Shown here one piece after another: positions 1-7,481 of a DNA stretch of 44,735 nucleotides. The notes under the pieces are model-generated. The model had not been told where the DNA came from, did no database searches, and saw nothing but the letters and a program-made list of their open reading frames with translations. Source of the stretch: Microbacteriaceae bacterium 3FA27C10 (lineage in GTDB: Bacteria > Actinomycetota > Actinomycetes > Actinomycetales > Microbacteriaceae); the NCBI GenBank assembly GCA_005502775.1, contig SCNI01000031.1, positions 1 to 44,735 of the forward strand, given 5' to 3'. The translations under genes and the position numbers were made by a program. How positions within the stretch are numbered: the first letter of the stretch is position 1; each line of letters starts with the position of its first letter.

Positions 1-66
1 CCTCATTCTTCCCCACTCCTCGCCCCGCCCGCCTTGCCGAAAACAAGGAGCGGGTGGTGGGAGGGT

Positions 67-513
67 TCAGGATGCGGCGGTGCGCTCCAGGCGGATGGCC
101 GTGCGGAGTGCGGCGCGGGCCCGGCGCCGGTCGCCGCTCGCGTCGTAGGCGAGACCGAGGCGGAACCAGTCGCGCCAGCTCTGCTCGTTCTGCTCGACGG
201 CTTCGCGGTACTGCTCGAACTCGTCGTCGGCCGCCTCACGCAGCGGCCGGCCGCTGGCCTTCTTCGGCAGGTCGTCGACCGGCAGCTCGCCCTCGCGCTC
301 GAGCTGCTCGACGAGCTTCTGGGTGCGGAAGCCGAACATCAGCTCGCGGGTGAGCGCCCACACGCCCACGATCGGCAGCAGCATGAGGAAGAGCCCCATC
401 GCGATGCCGATCGGCACCCCGGTCATCACGAACATGACCGCGCGCTGCCCCACCAGCACGATGTAGAGCGCAAGCAGCGCCGCCATCACGAGAGCGGCGA
501 CGCGGTTCTTCAC
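67..513 (-). CDS. Small two-helix membrane protein with TPR-like tail
   Basis: A 148-residue protein of unknown function with a GTG start. Two hydrophobic helices occupy about residues 5-27 and 33-55, followed by a charged, acidic, helical cytoplasmic part. The end (about 105-140) reads like one tetratricopeptide-type repeat, with a WRDWFRLGLAYDASGDRRRA pattern. It overlaps the dapB stop by four bases (GTGA), so it is probably translated by coupling to dapB. The overlap suggests co-expression but does not reveal a role. The gene is real by codon pattern and overlap; the function is unassigned. Confidence 0.8.
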   Translation of the reverse strand: MKNRVAALVMAALLALYIVLVGQRAVMFVMTGVPIGIAMGLFLMLLPIVGVWALTRELMFGFRTQKLVEQLEREGELPVDDLPKKASGRPLREAADDEFEQYREAVEQNEQSWRDWFRLGLAYDASGDRRRARAALRTAIRLERTAAS

Positions 514-1373
514 GGCGTCACGCTCGTGGCGGTGGCCGCCTGGCCCGACACGTTCTCGGGGTCGGGGTCGGTGTCGGCGCCTGCTTCCGAGCCCGGCGCA
601 TCCGGAGTCGCAGCGGTCGCAGACGCTCCCGGGGCGCCCGCTCCCCCGAGATCGATCAGCTGGTCGAGCCCCACGACCACTCCGCGCACCGAGACGGCCG
701 CCCGCAAGGCCACGAGGATGCCCGCGGTGTACGCGCTGGGCGAGATGGTCTCGTGGGTCAGCGTGAGCACCTCGCCGGTGCCACCGAACACCACGTCCTG
801 CTTGGCGACGATGCCGCTCAGCCGCAGGCTGTGGATCGGGATGCTCGCCACCTGCTGGCCGCGCGCCCGCTGGTCGGTGTGCGGCGCGGCAACAGGGCCC
901 TTCGCCGCTCGCGCAGCGCTCATGAGCTCGGCGGTGCGCACCGCGGTGCCGGAGGGCGAGTCGACCTTCGTGGCCGAGTGGGCCTCGATGATCTCGATCG
1001 AGTCGTAGAAGCGCGCGGCCATGGCGGCGAACGAGGTCGCGAGCACCGATCCGAGCGAGAAGTTGGGAATGACGACGACGCCGCTCGCGGGCTTCTCCCC
1101 GAGCGTGCGGCGGAGGCCGGCGATGCGGTCGGCCGACCAGCCGGAGGTGCCGATGAGGACGTTGCGGCCGTTGGCCACGGCGAACTCGACGGCCTGCTGC
1201 GTGATGCCGGGGGCGCTGACGTCGACCACGAGCTCCGCCACGAGCATCTCACTCAATTCGCTGCGGGAGTCGAGCTGGGCGACGAGCTCGTAGTCGGCGG
1301 CCTCCTCGACGATGCCGGAGATGAGCCGCCCCATCTTTCCCGTCGCGCCGACGACGGCAACCTTCGTAGTCAT
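510..1373 (-). CDS. dapB: 4-hydroxy-tetrahydrodipicolinate reductase
   Basis: NAD(P)H-dependent reduction of 4-hydroxy-tetrahydrodipicolinate in the cytoplasmic diaminopimelate/lysine pathway. The Rossmann glycine motif GATGKMG is at residues 9-15, and the active-site segment EAHSATKVDSPSGTA at 130-144. The general-acid His (H132) and the Lys (K136) are present, but the second His of the usual HH pair is Ser (S133). The start at 1373 is chosen because homology begins there and TAGATT lies seven bases upstream, a leaderless-type promoter; upstream in-frame extension looks non-coding. The 287-residue protein is longer than the usual 245-270 because of a low-complexity Ala/Pro/Asp/Thr tail from about residue 244. 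It overlaps the next gene by GTGA. Confidence 0.95.
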   Translation of the reverse strand: MTTKVAVVGATGKMGRLISGIVEEAADYELVAQLDSRSELSEMLVAELVVDVSAPGITQQAVEFAVANGRNVLIGTSGWSADRIAGLRRTLGEKPASGVVVIPNFSLGSVLATSFAAMAARFYDSIEIIEAHSATKVDSPSGTAVRTAELMSAARAAKGPVAAPHTDQRARGQQVASIPIHSLRLSGIVAKQDVVFGGTGEVLTLTHETISPSAYTAGILVALRAAVSVRGVVVGLDQLIDLGGAGAPGASATAATPDAPGSEAGADTDPDPENVSGQAATATSVTP

Positions 1374-1380
1374 GCCCACC

Positions 1381-1386
1381 AATCTA
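1381..1386 (-). promoter_or_regulatory. Leaderless-type -10 element of dapB
   Basis: TAGATT on the minus strand is separated from the dapB ATG by seven bases. This fits the actinobacterial TANNNT element with transcription starting at or next to the start codon. No Shine-Dalgarno is visible. Confidence 0.5.
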
Positions 1387-1446
1387 CCGGGCCCGGCTGG
1401 GGGCCGAGGCTGCGCCCTCGGGGGCCGCCGCGTCGCGCCGCCTGCG

Positions 1447-1452
1447 TAGGGT
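1447..1452 (+). promoter_or_regulatory. Leaderless-type -10 element of the GNAT gene
   Basis: TAGGGT lies exactly six bases before the ATG at 1459. The spacer GAAGGC is only weakly like a Shine-Dalgarno and too close to the start for normal use. Confidence 0.45.
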
Positions 1453-1458
1453 GAAGGC

Positions 1459-1938
1459 ATGCGCATCCGCACCGGTGACGTCACCGCTCCCGCCGAGCAG
1501 TCGCTGCTCACCGAGTACTTCACGTTCCGCGAGGCCTCGTTCCCCTCGGCCGGCGGCTATCGGCGCACCATGCCCGCAGCGGAGCAGTTCGACGGCGTGC
1601 ACGGCGTGTTCCTCGTGGTCGAAGACGACGAGGGCCGGCCCGTCGGCTGCGGTGGGCTCCGGATGCTCGCGAGCGCCGCATCCGTCCCCGGTCCCGCGCG
1701 CGGCGAGATCAAGCACGTCTGGCTCGGCGAGGGCGCCCGCGGGCGCGGCTGGGCCATCGCCCTGATGACCGAGCTCGAGCAGCGCGCCCGGGACTTCGGC
1801 GCCACCGAGGTCGTGCTCGACACCCACCACAGCCTCGAGGCCGCCGGCCGCCTCTACGCCCGCCTCGGCTACGAGCTGACGGCCCCCTACAACGACAACC
1901 CCAACGCCACCCGCTGGTATAGAAAAGTACTGGACTGA
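1459..1938 (+). CDS. GNAT family N-acetyltransferase
   Basis: Acetyl-CoA-dependent acetyltransferase of the GNAT fold, 159 residues, a normal single-domain length. The acetyl-CoA pyrophosphate-binding motif A is visible as GEGARGRGWAIALM at about residues 93-106, following the beta-strand IKHVWL. Late strands EVVLDTH and the YARLGYE motif (motif B region) complete the fold. The substrate cannot be read from sequence; small amines, peptides and antibiotics are all possible. It stands alone between dapB, transcribed divergently, and a convergent phosphatase gene. The start is supported by the TAGGGT-N6-ATG arrangement. Confidence 0.88.
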   Translation: MRIRTGDVTAPAEQSLLTEYFTFREASFPSAGGYRRTMPAAEQFDGVHGVFLVVEDDEGRPVGCGGLRMLASAASVPGPARGEIKHVWLGEGARGRGWAIALMTELEQRARDFGATEVVLDTHHSLEAAGRLYARLGYELTAPYNDNPNATRWYRKVLD

Positions 1939-2011
1939 CCCCCTATTGCCCGACCCTGCCTGCAGGCGAGCCCGCGGCTGAATCGCAACAGGCCGTACTC
2001 GCCGACCCAAG

Positions 2012-2068
2012 GTGAGCGTGTGGCCGAAGGGCGCGACCGCAGGCCGCGTCCTTCGACCGCGCGCTCAC
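2012..2068. terminator. Large hairpin between convergent genes
   Basis: GTGAGCG (2012-2018) pairs with CGCTCAC (2062-2068). Pairing continues inward through G-U pairs and one mismatch into CGAAGG/CCTTCG, giving a stem of roughly two dozen pairs. It lies between the convergent GNAT gene and the phosphatase gene, so it is probably a bidirectional terminator although there is no U tract. Confidence 0.5.
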
Positions 2069-2075
2069 ATGTCGC

Positions 2076-2102
2076 GCGGCGCCGGGCAAGGACCGGCGCC
2101 GC
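2076..2102. terminator. Second hairpin in the convergent gap
   Basis: Perfect 10-bp arms GCGGCGCCGG and CCGGCGCCGC around the loop GCAAGGA. This is the second stable stem in the 200-base gap, nearer the phosphatase stop codon at 2139. It most likely serves as a terminator or 3'-end stabiliser for the minus-strand transcript. Confidence 0.45.
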
Positions 2103-2138
2103 CCGGGGACGCCGCGCGTAGCCCGGCGCCCCCGGCAG

Positions 2139-2741
2139 CTAGTACGGCTGGGGGTCGATGACGCCCGTACGGAGCTCGACCGGCAGGTGACCGAGGTCGT
2201 TGTGGGAGACGAGTTCGGGGAGGCGTCCTGCCTTGTAGCGGATGATCGTCAGGCCCGCGTGCGACTGGTTGAGGCCCGCCCAGCGCCACTCCGGTGCGTC
2301 CATGGCCTCCCGAACGAACCAGGCGATCACGAAGTTGTGGGTGATCAGGAGGTCGTGGGTGGTGGCGCGCGAGGGGGTGAGGAACTCGGCCGTCGCATCC
2401 GCCATCTGGGCGCGCCCGGCCTCGACCTCGTCTTCGGTCACCGAGTTGAAGAAGGGCTCGAAGGTGTGCGGCATCTGCGGCGAGTAGCCGGTGGGCACGC
2501 AGTCGAAAAGCAGGGCGCTGGGCTTCGGGTCGAGAGCCGGCAGGTGCTCCGACATGATGAGGGCCGTCTGCTCGGCGCGCTGCAACGGCGAGTGCCAGAC
2601 GTTGTCGAACGGCACTCCGCCGAGCCGGTCGGCGATCAGCCGGGCCTGGCGTTGCCCGCGCGGCGAGAGCGGGCCGTCGTCGACGCCGTGCTCGGCATCG
2701 AGCTGCTCGCCGTGCCGCACCAGATACAGGGTGTGCGCCAT
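2139..2741 (-). CDS. Histidine phosphatase family protein
   Basis: Phosphoglycerate-mutase-like histidine phosphatase of 200 residues. The catalytic LVRHGE motif is at residues 7-12, with His10 the expected phosphohistidine. Arg in SPLQRAEQTA and a second His in the LITHNFVIAWF strand complete the usual four-residue pocket. The true substrate cannot be inferred; members range from phosphoglycerate mutases to nucleotide and sugar-phosphate phosphatases, and the absence of mutase-specific inserts favours a phosphatase. Its ATG overlaps the stop codon of the upstream M16 peptidase gene by one base, so the two are translationally coupled. Confidence 0.88.
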   Translation of the reverse strand: MAHTLYLVRHGEQLDAEHGVDDGPLSPRGQRQARLIADRLGGVPFDNVWHSPLQRAEQTALIMSEHLPALDPKPSALLFDCVPTGYSPQMPHTFEPFFNSVTEDEVEAGRAQMADATAEFLTPSRATTHDLLITHNFVIAWFVREAMDAPEWRWAGLNQSHAGLTIIRYKAGRLPELVSHNDLGHLPVELRTGVIDPQPY

Positions 2742-4105
2742 CAGACGGCCGCCACGGTCGCGAACGCGTCGGCGTCGTTCGGTCCGACCGCCGCGATGCT
2801 GACGGACTGGGCGGCGAGCTCCTGCGCGAGAGCCTGCACGTCGTCGAGCGACACCTCCATCAGGCGCCGCACGCTCTCGTCGAGATCGACGAACTCCCCC
2901 TGGGTCAACTCGGAACGACCGAGGCGCGACATGCGGGTGTCGCTGTCCTCGAGCGCGAGGGCGGCCGAGCCCGAGAGCTGTCCGTGGGCGCGGGAGAGCT
3001 CGTCGGCCGTGATCCCGTGCTCGGCGAGGTGGTGCAGCTCTGCGAGCATGAGCTCGCTCACCGCGCCCTCACGGCCCGGTGTGCATCCGGCGAACATCGT
3101 GAACAGACCCGCATCGGAGTAGCTCGGAGCATAGGAGTACACCGAGTAGGCGAGGCCGCGCTTCTCGCGCACCTCCTGGAACAGCCGCGACGACATCCCG
3201 CCGCCGAAGACCGAGTTGAGCACCGCCATGGTGGTGCGGCGCTCGTCGGTGGCCACGATTCCGAGCATGCCGATCATCACGCTGGCCTGCTCGGTGGGCT
3301 TCTGCACCACCACGAGCGGGGCTCCGGCGGCGATCGGCGCCGCCACGGGGGAACGGCGCGCCCTCGGGTCGGCCGGCAGCTCGAGGTCCCACCCCGAACC
3401 GCCGAGCGTCGCCGTGACCGCGGCCACGAGGGCGTCGTGATCGACGGCGCCGGCGGCCGAGACCACGAGGTCGTTCGGCCGGTACTGCGCCGCGTAGTGC
3501 TCCCAGACGGCATCCCGCGTCACCGCGCGGATCGCGTCAGGTGTTCCGCCCACCGGGCGGCCGAGCGGATGCGCGCCCAGCACGGCCTCGAAGAGGCGCT
3601 CCCCCACGACGTCGGAGGGGTCGTCTTCGGCCATCGCGAGCTCTTCGAGGATGACACCGCGCTCGGTCTCGAACTCGCCCCGGTCCAGGAGGGAGGAGGT
3701 GAGCATGTCGGAGAGCACGCTGATCGCCATCGGCAGATCGGCGTCGCGCACCTTCGCGTAGTAGCAGGTGTACTCCTTGCTCGTGACCGCGTTGTGCTCG
3801 CCGCCGACCGAGTCGAAGGCGATCGCGATGTCGAGCGCCGAGCGCGTGGGGGTGCCCTTGAAGAGCAGGTGCTCGAGGAAGTGCGTGGAGCCGTGACGTG
3901 AGGGTGTCGCGCCCTCCGCGCCCCGTTCGTCGCGCGACCCGGCGGCCACCCAGTAGCCGATGGTCGCACTGCGCGAACCCGGGATGTGCTCGCTCAGGAT
4001 GCGCACCCCGCTCGGCAGGATCGTTCGACGCACCAGTCCCTCGGCGACAGTGCCGATCGACAGTTCGGGAAGGTCCAAAGGAAGAGGTACAGCACCGTTC
4101 GTCAT
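2741..4105 (-). CDS. M16 family zinc metallopeptidase (processing-peptidase-like)
   Basis: Inverzincin-type peptidase of 454 residues. The HXXEH zinc motif HFLEH is at residues 75-79, and the distal zinc ligand Glu155 lies 76 residues later in RGVILEEL, the canonical spacing. The C-terminal half is a second, non-catalytic M16 domain with the R/Y motif around SRLFQEVREKRGLAYSVYS. It resembles the mitochondrial processing peptidase beta / PqqL group; in actinobacteria this gene commonly follows pnp. The start at 4105 is supported by TAAGCT seven bases upstream. A strong hairpin separates it from pnp. Confidence 0.92.
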   Translation of the reverse strand: MTNGAVPLPLDLPELSIGTVAEGLVRRTILPSGVRILSEHIPGSRSATIGYWVAAGSRDERGAEGATPSRHGSTHFLEHLLFKGTPTRSALDIAIAFDSVGGEHNAVTSKEYTCYYAKVRDADLPMAISVLSDMLTSSLLDRGEFETERGVILEELAMAEDDPSDVVGERLFEAVLGAHPLGRPVGGTPDAIRAVTRDAVWEHYAAQYRPNDLVVSAAGAVDHDALVAAVTATLGGSGWDLELPADPRARRSPVAAPIAAGAPLVVVQKPTEQASVMIGMLGIVATDERRTTMAVLNSVFGGGMSSRLFQEVREKRGLAYSVYSYAPSYSDAGLFTMFAGCTPGREGAVSELMLAELHHLAEHGITADELSRAHGQLSGSAALALEDSDTRMSRLGRSELTQGEFVDLDESVRRLMEVSLDDVQALAQELAAQSVSIAAVGPNDADAFATVAAV

Positions 4106-4112
4106 CTGGTCT

Positions 4113-4118
4113 AGCTTA
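4113..4118 (-). promoter_or_regulatory. Leaderless-type -10 element of the M16 peptidase
   Basis: TAAGCT on the minus strand stands seven bases before the ATG at 4105. With the hairpin at 4251-4284 upstream, it suggests the peptidase/phosphatase pair has its own promoter downstream of pnp. Confidence 0.45.
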
Positions 4119-4250
4119 TCCGCGCCGCCGCCCCTGCGGCGCGGGCGACATGCTTCGGTGAGGTCGCATTCGCGGCCTCGCCGGCGCCCTGGGCCGTCGA
4201 CAAAGGCCCGTTGCGTTCGAACCGCGCCGGGCGGGGACCGGCACGGACGG

Positions 4251-4284
4251 CAAAGGCCGCACCCCGTCAGGGGTACGGCCTTTG
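4251..4284 (-). terminator. Hairpin after pnp
   Basis: Nine-base arms CAAAGGCCG and CGGCCTTTG enclose an inner stem formed by ACCCC and GGGGT with a GTCA loop region. It begins 21 bases past the pnp stop. It lacks a long U run but is stable and positioned like an intrinsic terminator of the GC-rich actinobacterial type. Confidence 0.6.
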
Positions 4285-4304
4285 ACGCAACGTGCAGCTA
4301 GCAG

Positions 4305-6599
4305 CTACTCTCCTTCGGCGGGAGCCTCCGGGCCCTCGCTGTGGGCAGCGGAGCCCTCGGTGTCGGCGGGCTCGGCGAGCACCGGGGCGAGCGACAGCTT
4401 TCCCCGGTCGTCGATCTTGGTGATCTCCACCAGGATCTTCTGGCCGACGCCGAGCACGTCCTCGACGTTCTCGACGCGCTTGCCACCGGCGAGCTTGCGC
4501 ACCTCGGAGATGTGCAGCAGGCCGTCCTTGCCCGGAAGCAGGGAGACGAACGCACCGAAGGTCGCGAGCTTGACGACGGTTCCGAGGAACTGCTCGCCGA
4601 TCTCGGGGTTCTGCGGGTTCGCGATGGCGTTGACCTGGGCGCGAGCGGCCTCGGCCGAGGGACCGTCGACGGCGCCGATGTACACGGTGCCGTCTTCCTC
4701 GATCGAGATGTCGGCGCCGGTCTCGTCCTGGATCGCGTTGATCGTCTTGCCCTTCGGGCCGATCAGCTCGCCGATCTTGTCGACGGGGATCTGCACCGAG
4801 ATCACGCGGGGCGCGGTCGGAGCCATCTCGTCCGGGGCGTCGATGGCCGCGTTCAGCACGTTCAGGATGGCCTCACGGGCCGCCTTCGCCTGCTTGAGCG
4901 CGCCGTCGAGCACCGAGGTGGGGATGCCGTCGAGCTTGGTGTCGAGCTGGATCGCGGTGATGAACTCGCTGGTTCCGGCCACCTTGAAGTCCATGTCGCC
5001 GAGGGCGTCTTCGGCGCCGAGGATGTCGGTGAGCGCCGCGTAGCGGGTCTCGCCGTCGACCTCGTCGGACACGAGGCCCATGGCGATGCCGGCGACCGGG
5101 GCGCGCAGCGGCACACCGGCGTTCAGCAGCGACAGGGTCGACGCGCAGACGGAGCCCATCGAGGTGGAGCCGTTCGACCCGAGGGCCTCGGACACCTGAC
5201 GGATGGCGTAGGGGAACTCCTCGCGGCTCGGCAGCACCGGCACGAGGGCGCGCTCGGCCAGGAAGCCGTGCCCGATCTCGCGACGCTTCGGCGAACCGAC
5301 GCGGCCGGTCTCACCGGTCGAGTAGGGCGGGAAGTTGTAGTGGTGCAGGTAGCGCTTCTTCGTGATCGGGCTCAGCGAGTCGATCTGCTGCTCCATCTTG
5401 AGCATGTTCAGCGTGGTGACGCCCAGGATCTGGGTCTCGCCGCGCTGGAAGATGGCCGAACCGTGCACGCGGGGGATGACCGCGACCTCGGCGTCGAGCG
5501 GGCGGATGTCCGCGAGCCCACGGCCGTCGATGCGGATGCCGTCCTTCAGGATGCGACCGCGCACGACCACCTTGGTGACCGACTTGTAGGCGGCGGAGAA
5601 CTGCTCCAGCACCTCGGCGTCGATGGATCCGGCCTCGACCTTGGCGGCGAGCTCGGCCTTGACGCGGTCTTTCAGCGCGTCATCGGCATCCTGGCGCTCG
5701 ATCTTGTCGGCGATCTGGTAGATCGCGACGAGTTCGTCGTAGGCGAGTTCGGCCACGGCGTCGTAGGACGCCTTGCTGTAGGGCAGGAACACGGGGTACT
5801 CGCGCACGGCCTTGTTGGCCTGCTGAGCCATCGAGGCCTGGGCCTCGACGAGCTGCTTGATGAAGGGCTTGGACGCCTCGAGGCCCTCGGCCACGACGGC
5901 CTCGTTGGGCTTGGTGGCGCCGGCCTTGATCAGGTTCCAGGAACCCTCGGTGGCTTCCGCCTCCACCATCATGATCGCGACATCCTGCGAACCGTCGGCC
6001 GCGGTCACGACGCGACCGGCGACGACGATGTCGAAGACGGCCTCCTCGAGCTGCGAAGCCTTGGGGAACGCGATCCACTGGTCCTTCTCGGTGCCGTAGC
6101 CGGGCATGAGAGCCAGACGAACCGCACCGATCGGGCCCGAGAAGGGGATTCCGGAGATCTGCGACGAGGCCGAGGCCGCGTTGATCGCGAGCGAGTCGTA
6201 GAACTCGTCGGGAGCGATCGACAGAACGGTGATGACGACCTGCACCTCGTTGCGGAGGCCGTTGACGAACGACGGACGCAGCGGACGGTCGATCAGGCGG
6301 CAGACCAGGATGGCCTCGGTCGAGGGGCGTCCCTCGCGGCGGAAGAACGAACCAGGGATCTTGCCGGCGGCGTAGGAACGCTCTTCGACGTCGATCGTCA
6401 GCGGGAAGAAGTCGAAGTTGTCTTTCGGGTGCTTGCTCACGCTCGTGGCGGAGAGCAACATGGTCTCTTCGTCGAGGTAAGCGGCAACGGCGCCCTGGGC
6501 CTGCTGCGCGAGGCGGCCGGTCTCGAAGCGAACCGTGCGGGTGCCGTACTTGCCGTTGTCGAGAACGGCTTCGGCGAATTTGATTTCAGGACCTTCCAA
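4305..6599 (-). CDS. pnp: Polyribonucleotide nucleotidyltransferase (PNPase)
   Basis: 3'-5' phosphorolytic exoribonuclease and polymerase of 764 residues; actinobacterial members are also described as guanosine pentaphosphate synthetases. Two RNase PH-like domains are present: the first holds [20 protein letters not shown], the second holds the [16 protein letters not shown] catalytic region and [18 protein letters not shown] domain ([16 protein letters not shown], about 610-665) and an S1 domain (about 670-740) follow, then a short acidic tail. The start is a TTG codon at 6599, with AAAGGAG about nine bases upstream and homology beginning at the next residue. It is not adjacent to rpsO, so it needs its own promoter. 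Confidence 0.97.
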   Translation of the reverse strand: MEGPEIKFAEAVLDNGKYGTRTVRFETGRLAQQAQGAVAAYLDEETMLLSATSVSKHPKDNFDFFPLTIDVEERSYAAGKIPGSFFRREGRPSTEAILVCRLIDRPLRPSFVNGLRNEVQVVITVLSIAPDEFYDSLAINAASASSQISGIPFSGPIGAVRLALMPGYGTEKDQWIAFPKASQLEEAVFDIVVAGRVVTAADGSQDVAIMMVEAEATEGSWNLIKAGATKPNEAVVAEGLEASKPFIKQLVEAQASMAQQANKAVREYPVFLPYSKASYDAVAELAYDELVAIYQIADKIERQDADDALKDRVKAELAAKVEAGSIDAEVLEQFSAAYKSVTKVVVRGRILKDGIRIDGRGLADIRPLDAEVAVIPRVHGSAIFQRGETQILGVTTLNMLKMEQQIDSLSPITKKRYLHHYNFPPYSTGETGRVGSPKRREIGHGFLAERALVPVLPSREEFPYAIRQVSEALGSNGSTSMGSVCASTLSLLNAGVPLRAPVAGIAMGLVSDEVDGETRYAALTDILGAEDALGDMDFKVAGTSEFITAIQLDTKLDGIPTSVLDGALKQAKAAREAILNVLNAAIDAPDEMAPTAPRVISVQIPVDKIGELIGPKGKTINAIQDETGADISIEEDGTVYIGAVDGPSAEAARAQVNAIANPQNPEIGEQFLGTVVKLATFGAFVSLLPGKDGLLHISEVRKLAGGKRVENVEDVLGVGQKILVEITKIDDRGKLSLAPVLAEPADTEGSAAHSEGPEAPAEGE

Positions 6600-6819
6600 G
6601 AGGTCTTTCTCCTTTGTTTAGCGTCGCAGCCCCGTGTGGGCGCGCGACTCCTCGCGTCGGAGCAGGCGGAATAGCAGGGATTTCTGACGTTCCCTGAACG
6701 TGTGTTGAAGGGCGTTTGTGCTGGCCACCAGTAGAAGAGCTCCGGATGCGCACCGCGCGCCGGAAAACCACCACCGAGGACCAGCCACCTGCCAGCCTGC
6801 TCACAACCCTTCCACTCTA
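6600..6819 (-). promoter_or_regulatory. pnp leader and promoter region
   Basis: This 220-base gene-free stretch precedes pnp. On the minus strand it carries the ribosome site AAAGGAG near 6610. Further upstream, at 6687-6701, is a 15-base palindrome, ACGTTC-N3-GAACGT. The palindrome could be an operator or the base of a leader hairpin; pnp leaders are classically structured and autoregulated in enterobacteria, but nothing here proves that. No clear -35/-10 pair could be chosen by eye. Confidence 0.35.
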
Positions 6820-7413
6820 TCAGTCGGCAAGGTCTCCCAGCCGGAACTCCACCCGGAACGGGCGCGCCGAGCCGATCACCGCGGCCGGAACCACGACGGC
6901 CCGCTTGCTGCGGGTGTACGGCCGGAGCCGCGCGTCGAGCTCCGCGTCCACCTCCGGCGGCACGAATCCGGCCCGGTAGATGCTCCCGTCGTCGCCCAGC
7001 AGGTCGACGGCCACGCGGAGCTGCCGGCCCAGCCAGCGGCTCGCATCCGGAGTGAGCACGGCCCGGAACGGTTCCCGCGACTTCGCACGGGCCGCCTCGA
7101 TGGAGCTCTGCCGGCGTTCGCTCTCGACCACGCGGAGCGTCCTCACGTTCTCGGCCGTGGGCTCGACGAGCTCGACCCCCTCGAGCGTCTTGCGCGTGTT
7201 CTCGCTGTCGCGCCCCTTGACGAGGAGGATCGGCACCACCAGGAGGGCCGCCAGCGTCACGGCGGCCACGAGCAGCACGATTCCGAGCACGGCTCCGACG
7301 ACCGGCCAGTCGACCCGCACCACGAAGCTCGCCGCCATCGCGAGCACCAGCACCATCGCGAACAGGAACGCCTCCCAGCGCCAGAAGGGCTTCCATCTCC
7401 GCGCGTGGTTCAT
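6820..7413 (-). CDS. Conserved membrane protein of unknown function
   Basis: A 197-residue protein. Two hydrophobic segments lie at about residues 15-32 and 36-62, followed by a soluble, mixed alpha/beta domain of about 130 residues with many Arg/Glu residues and no motif I recognise. GGAGG sits just before the ATG, and CAGAAT is six bases upstream of it, an imperfect version of the leaderless pattern used elsewhere here. It lies between the PKS triad and pnp on the same strand but is separated from both by gaps, so it need not belong to either. Confidence 0.78.
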   Translation of the reverse strand: MNHARRWKPFWRWEAFLFAMVLVLAMAASFVVRVDWPVVGAVLGIVLLVAAVTLAALLVVPILLVKGRDSENTRKTLEGVELVEPTAENVRTLRVVESERRQSSIEAARAKSREPFRAVLTPDASRWLGRQLRVAVDLLGDDGSIYRAGFVPPEVDAELDARLRPYTRSKRAVVVPAAVIGSARPFRVEFRLGDLAD

Positions 7414-7481
7414 GCCTCCATTCTGCCGTCTCCGGCGCGGGAAGGGCCGCAGCGGGCGGATCCGCGGGGTGGGGCGACCGG

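Noticed and set aside
1-66. Left-end fold-back or terminator
   Set aside because: CCTTG...CAAGG near 33-52 is only a five-base stem and no inverted copy of nearby sequence is seen, unlike the right end.
4341-6674. 777-residue open frame antisense to pnp
   Set aside because: Arises from the strong third-position GC bias of pnp; composition is Arg/Gly/Leu/Asp-rich with no domains, while pnp is unmistakable on the other strand.
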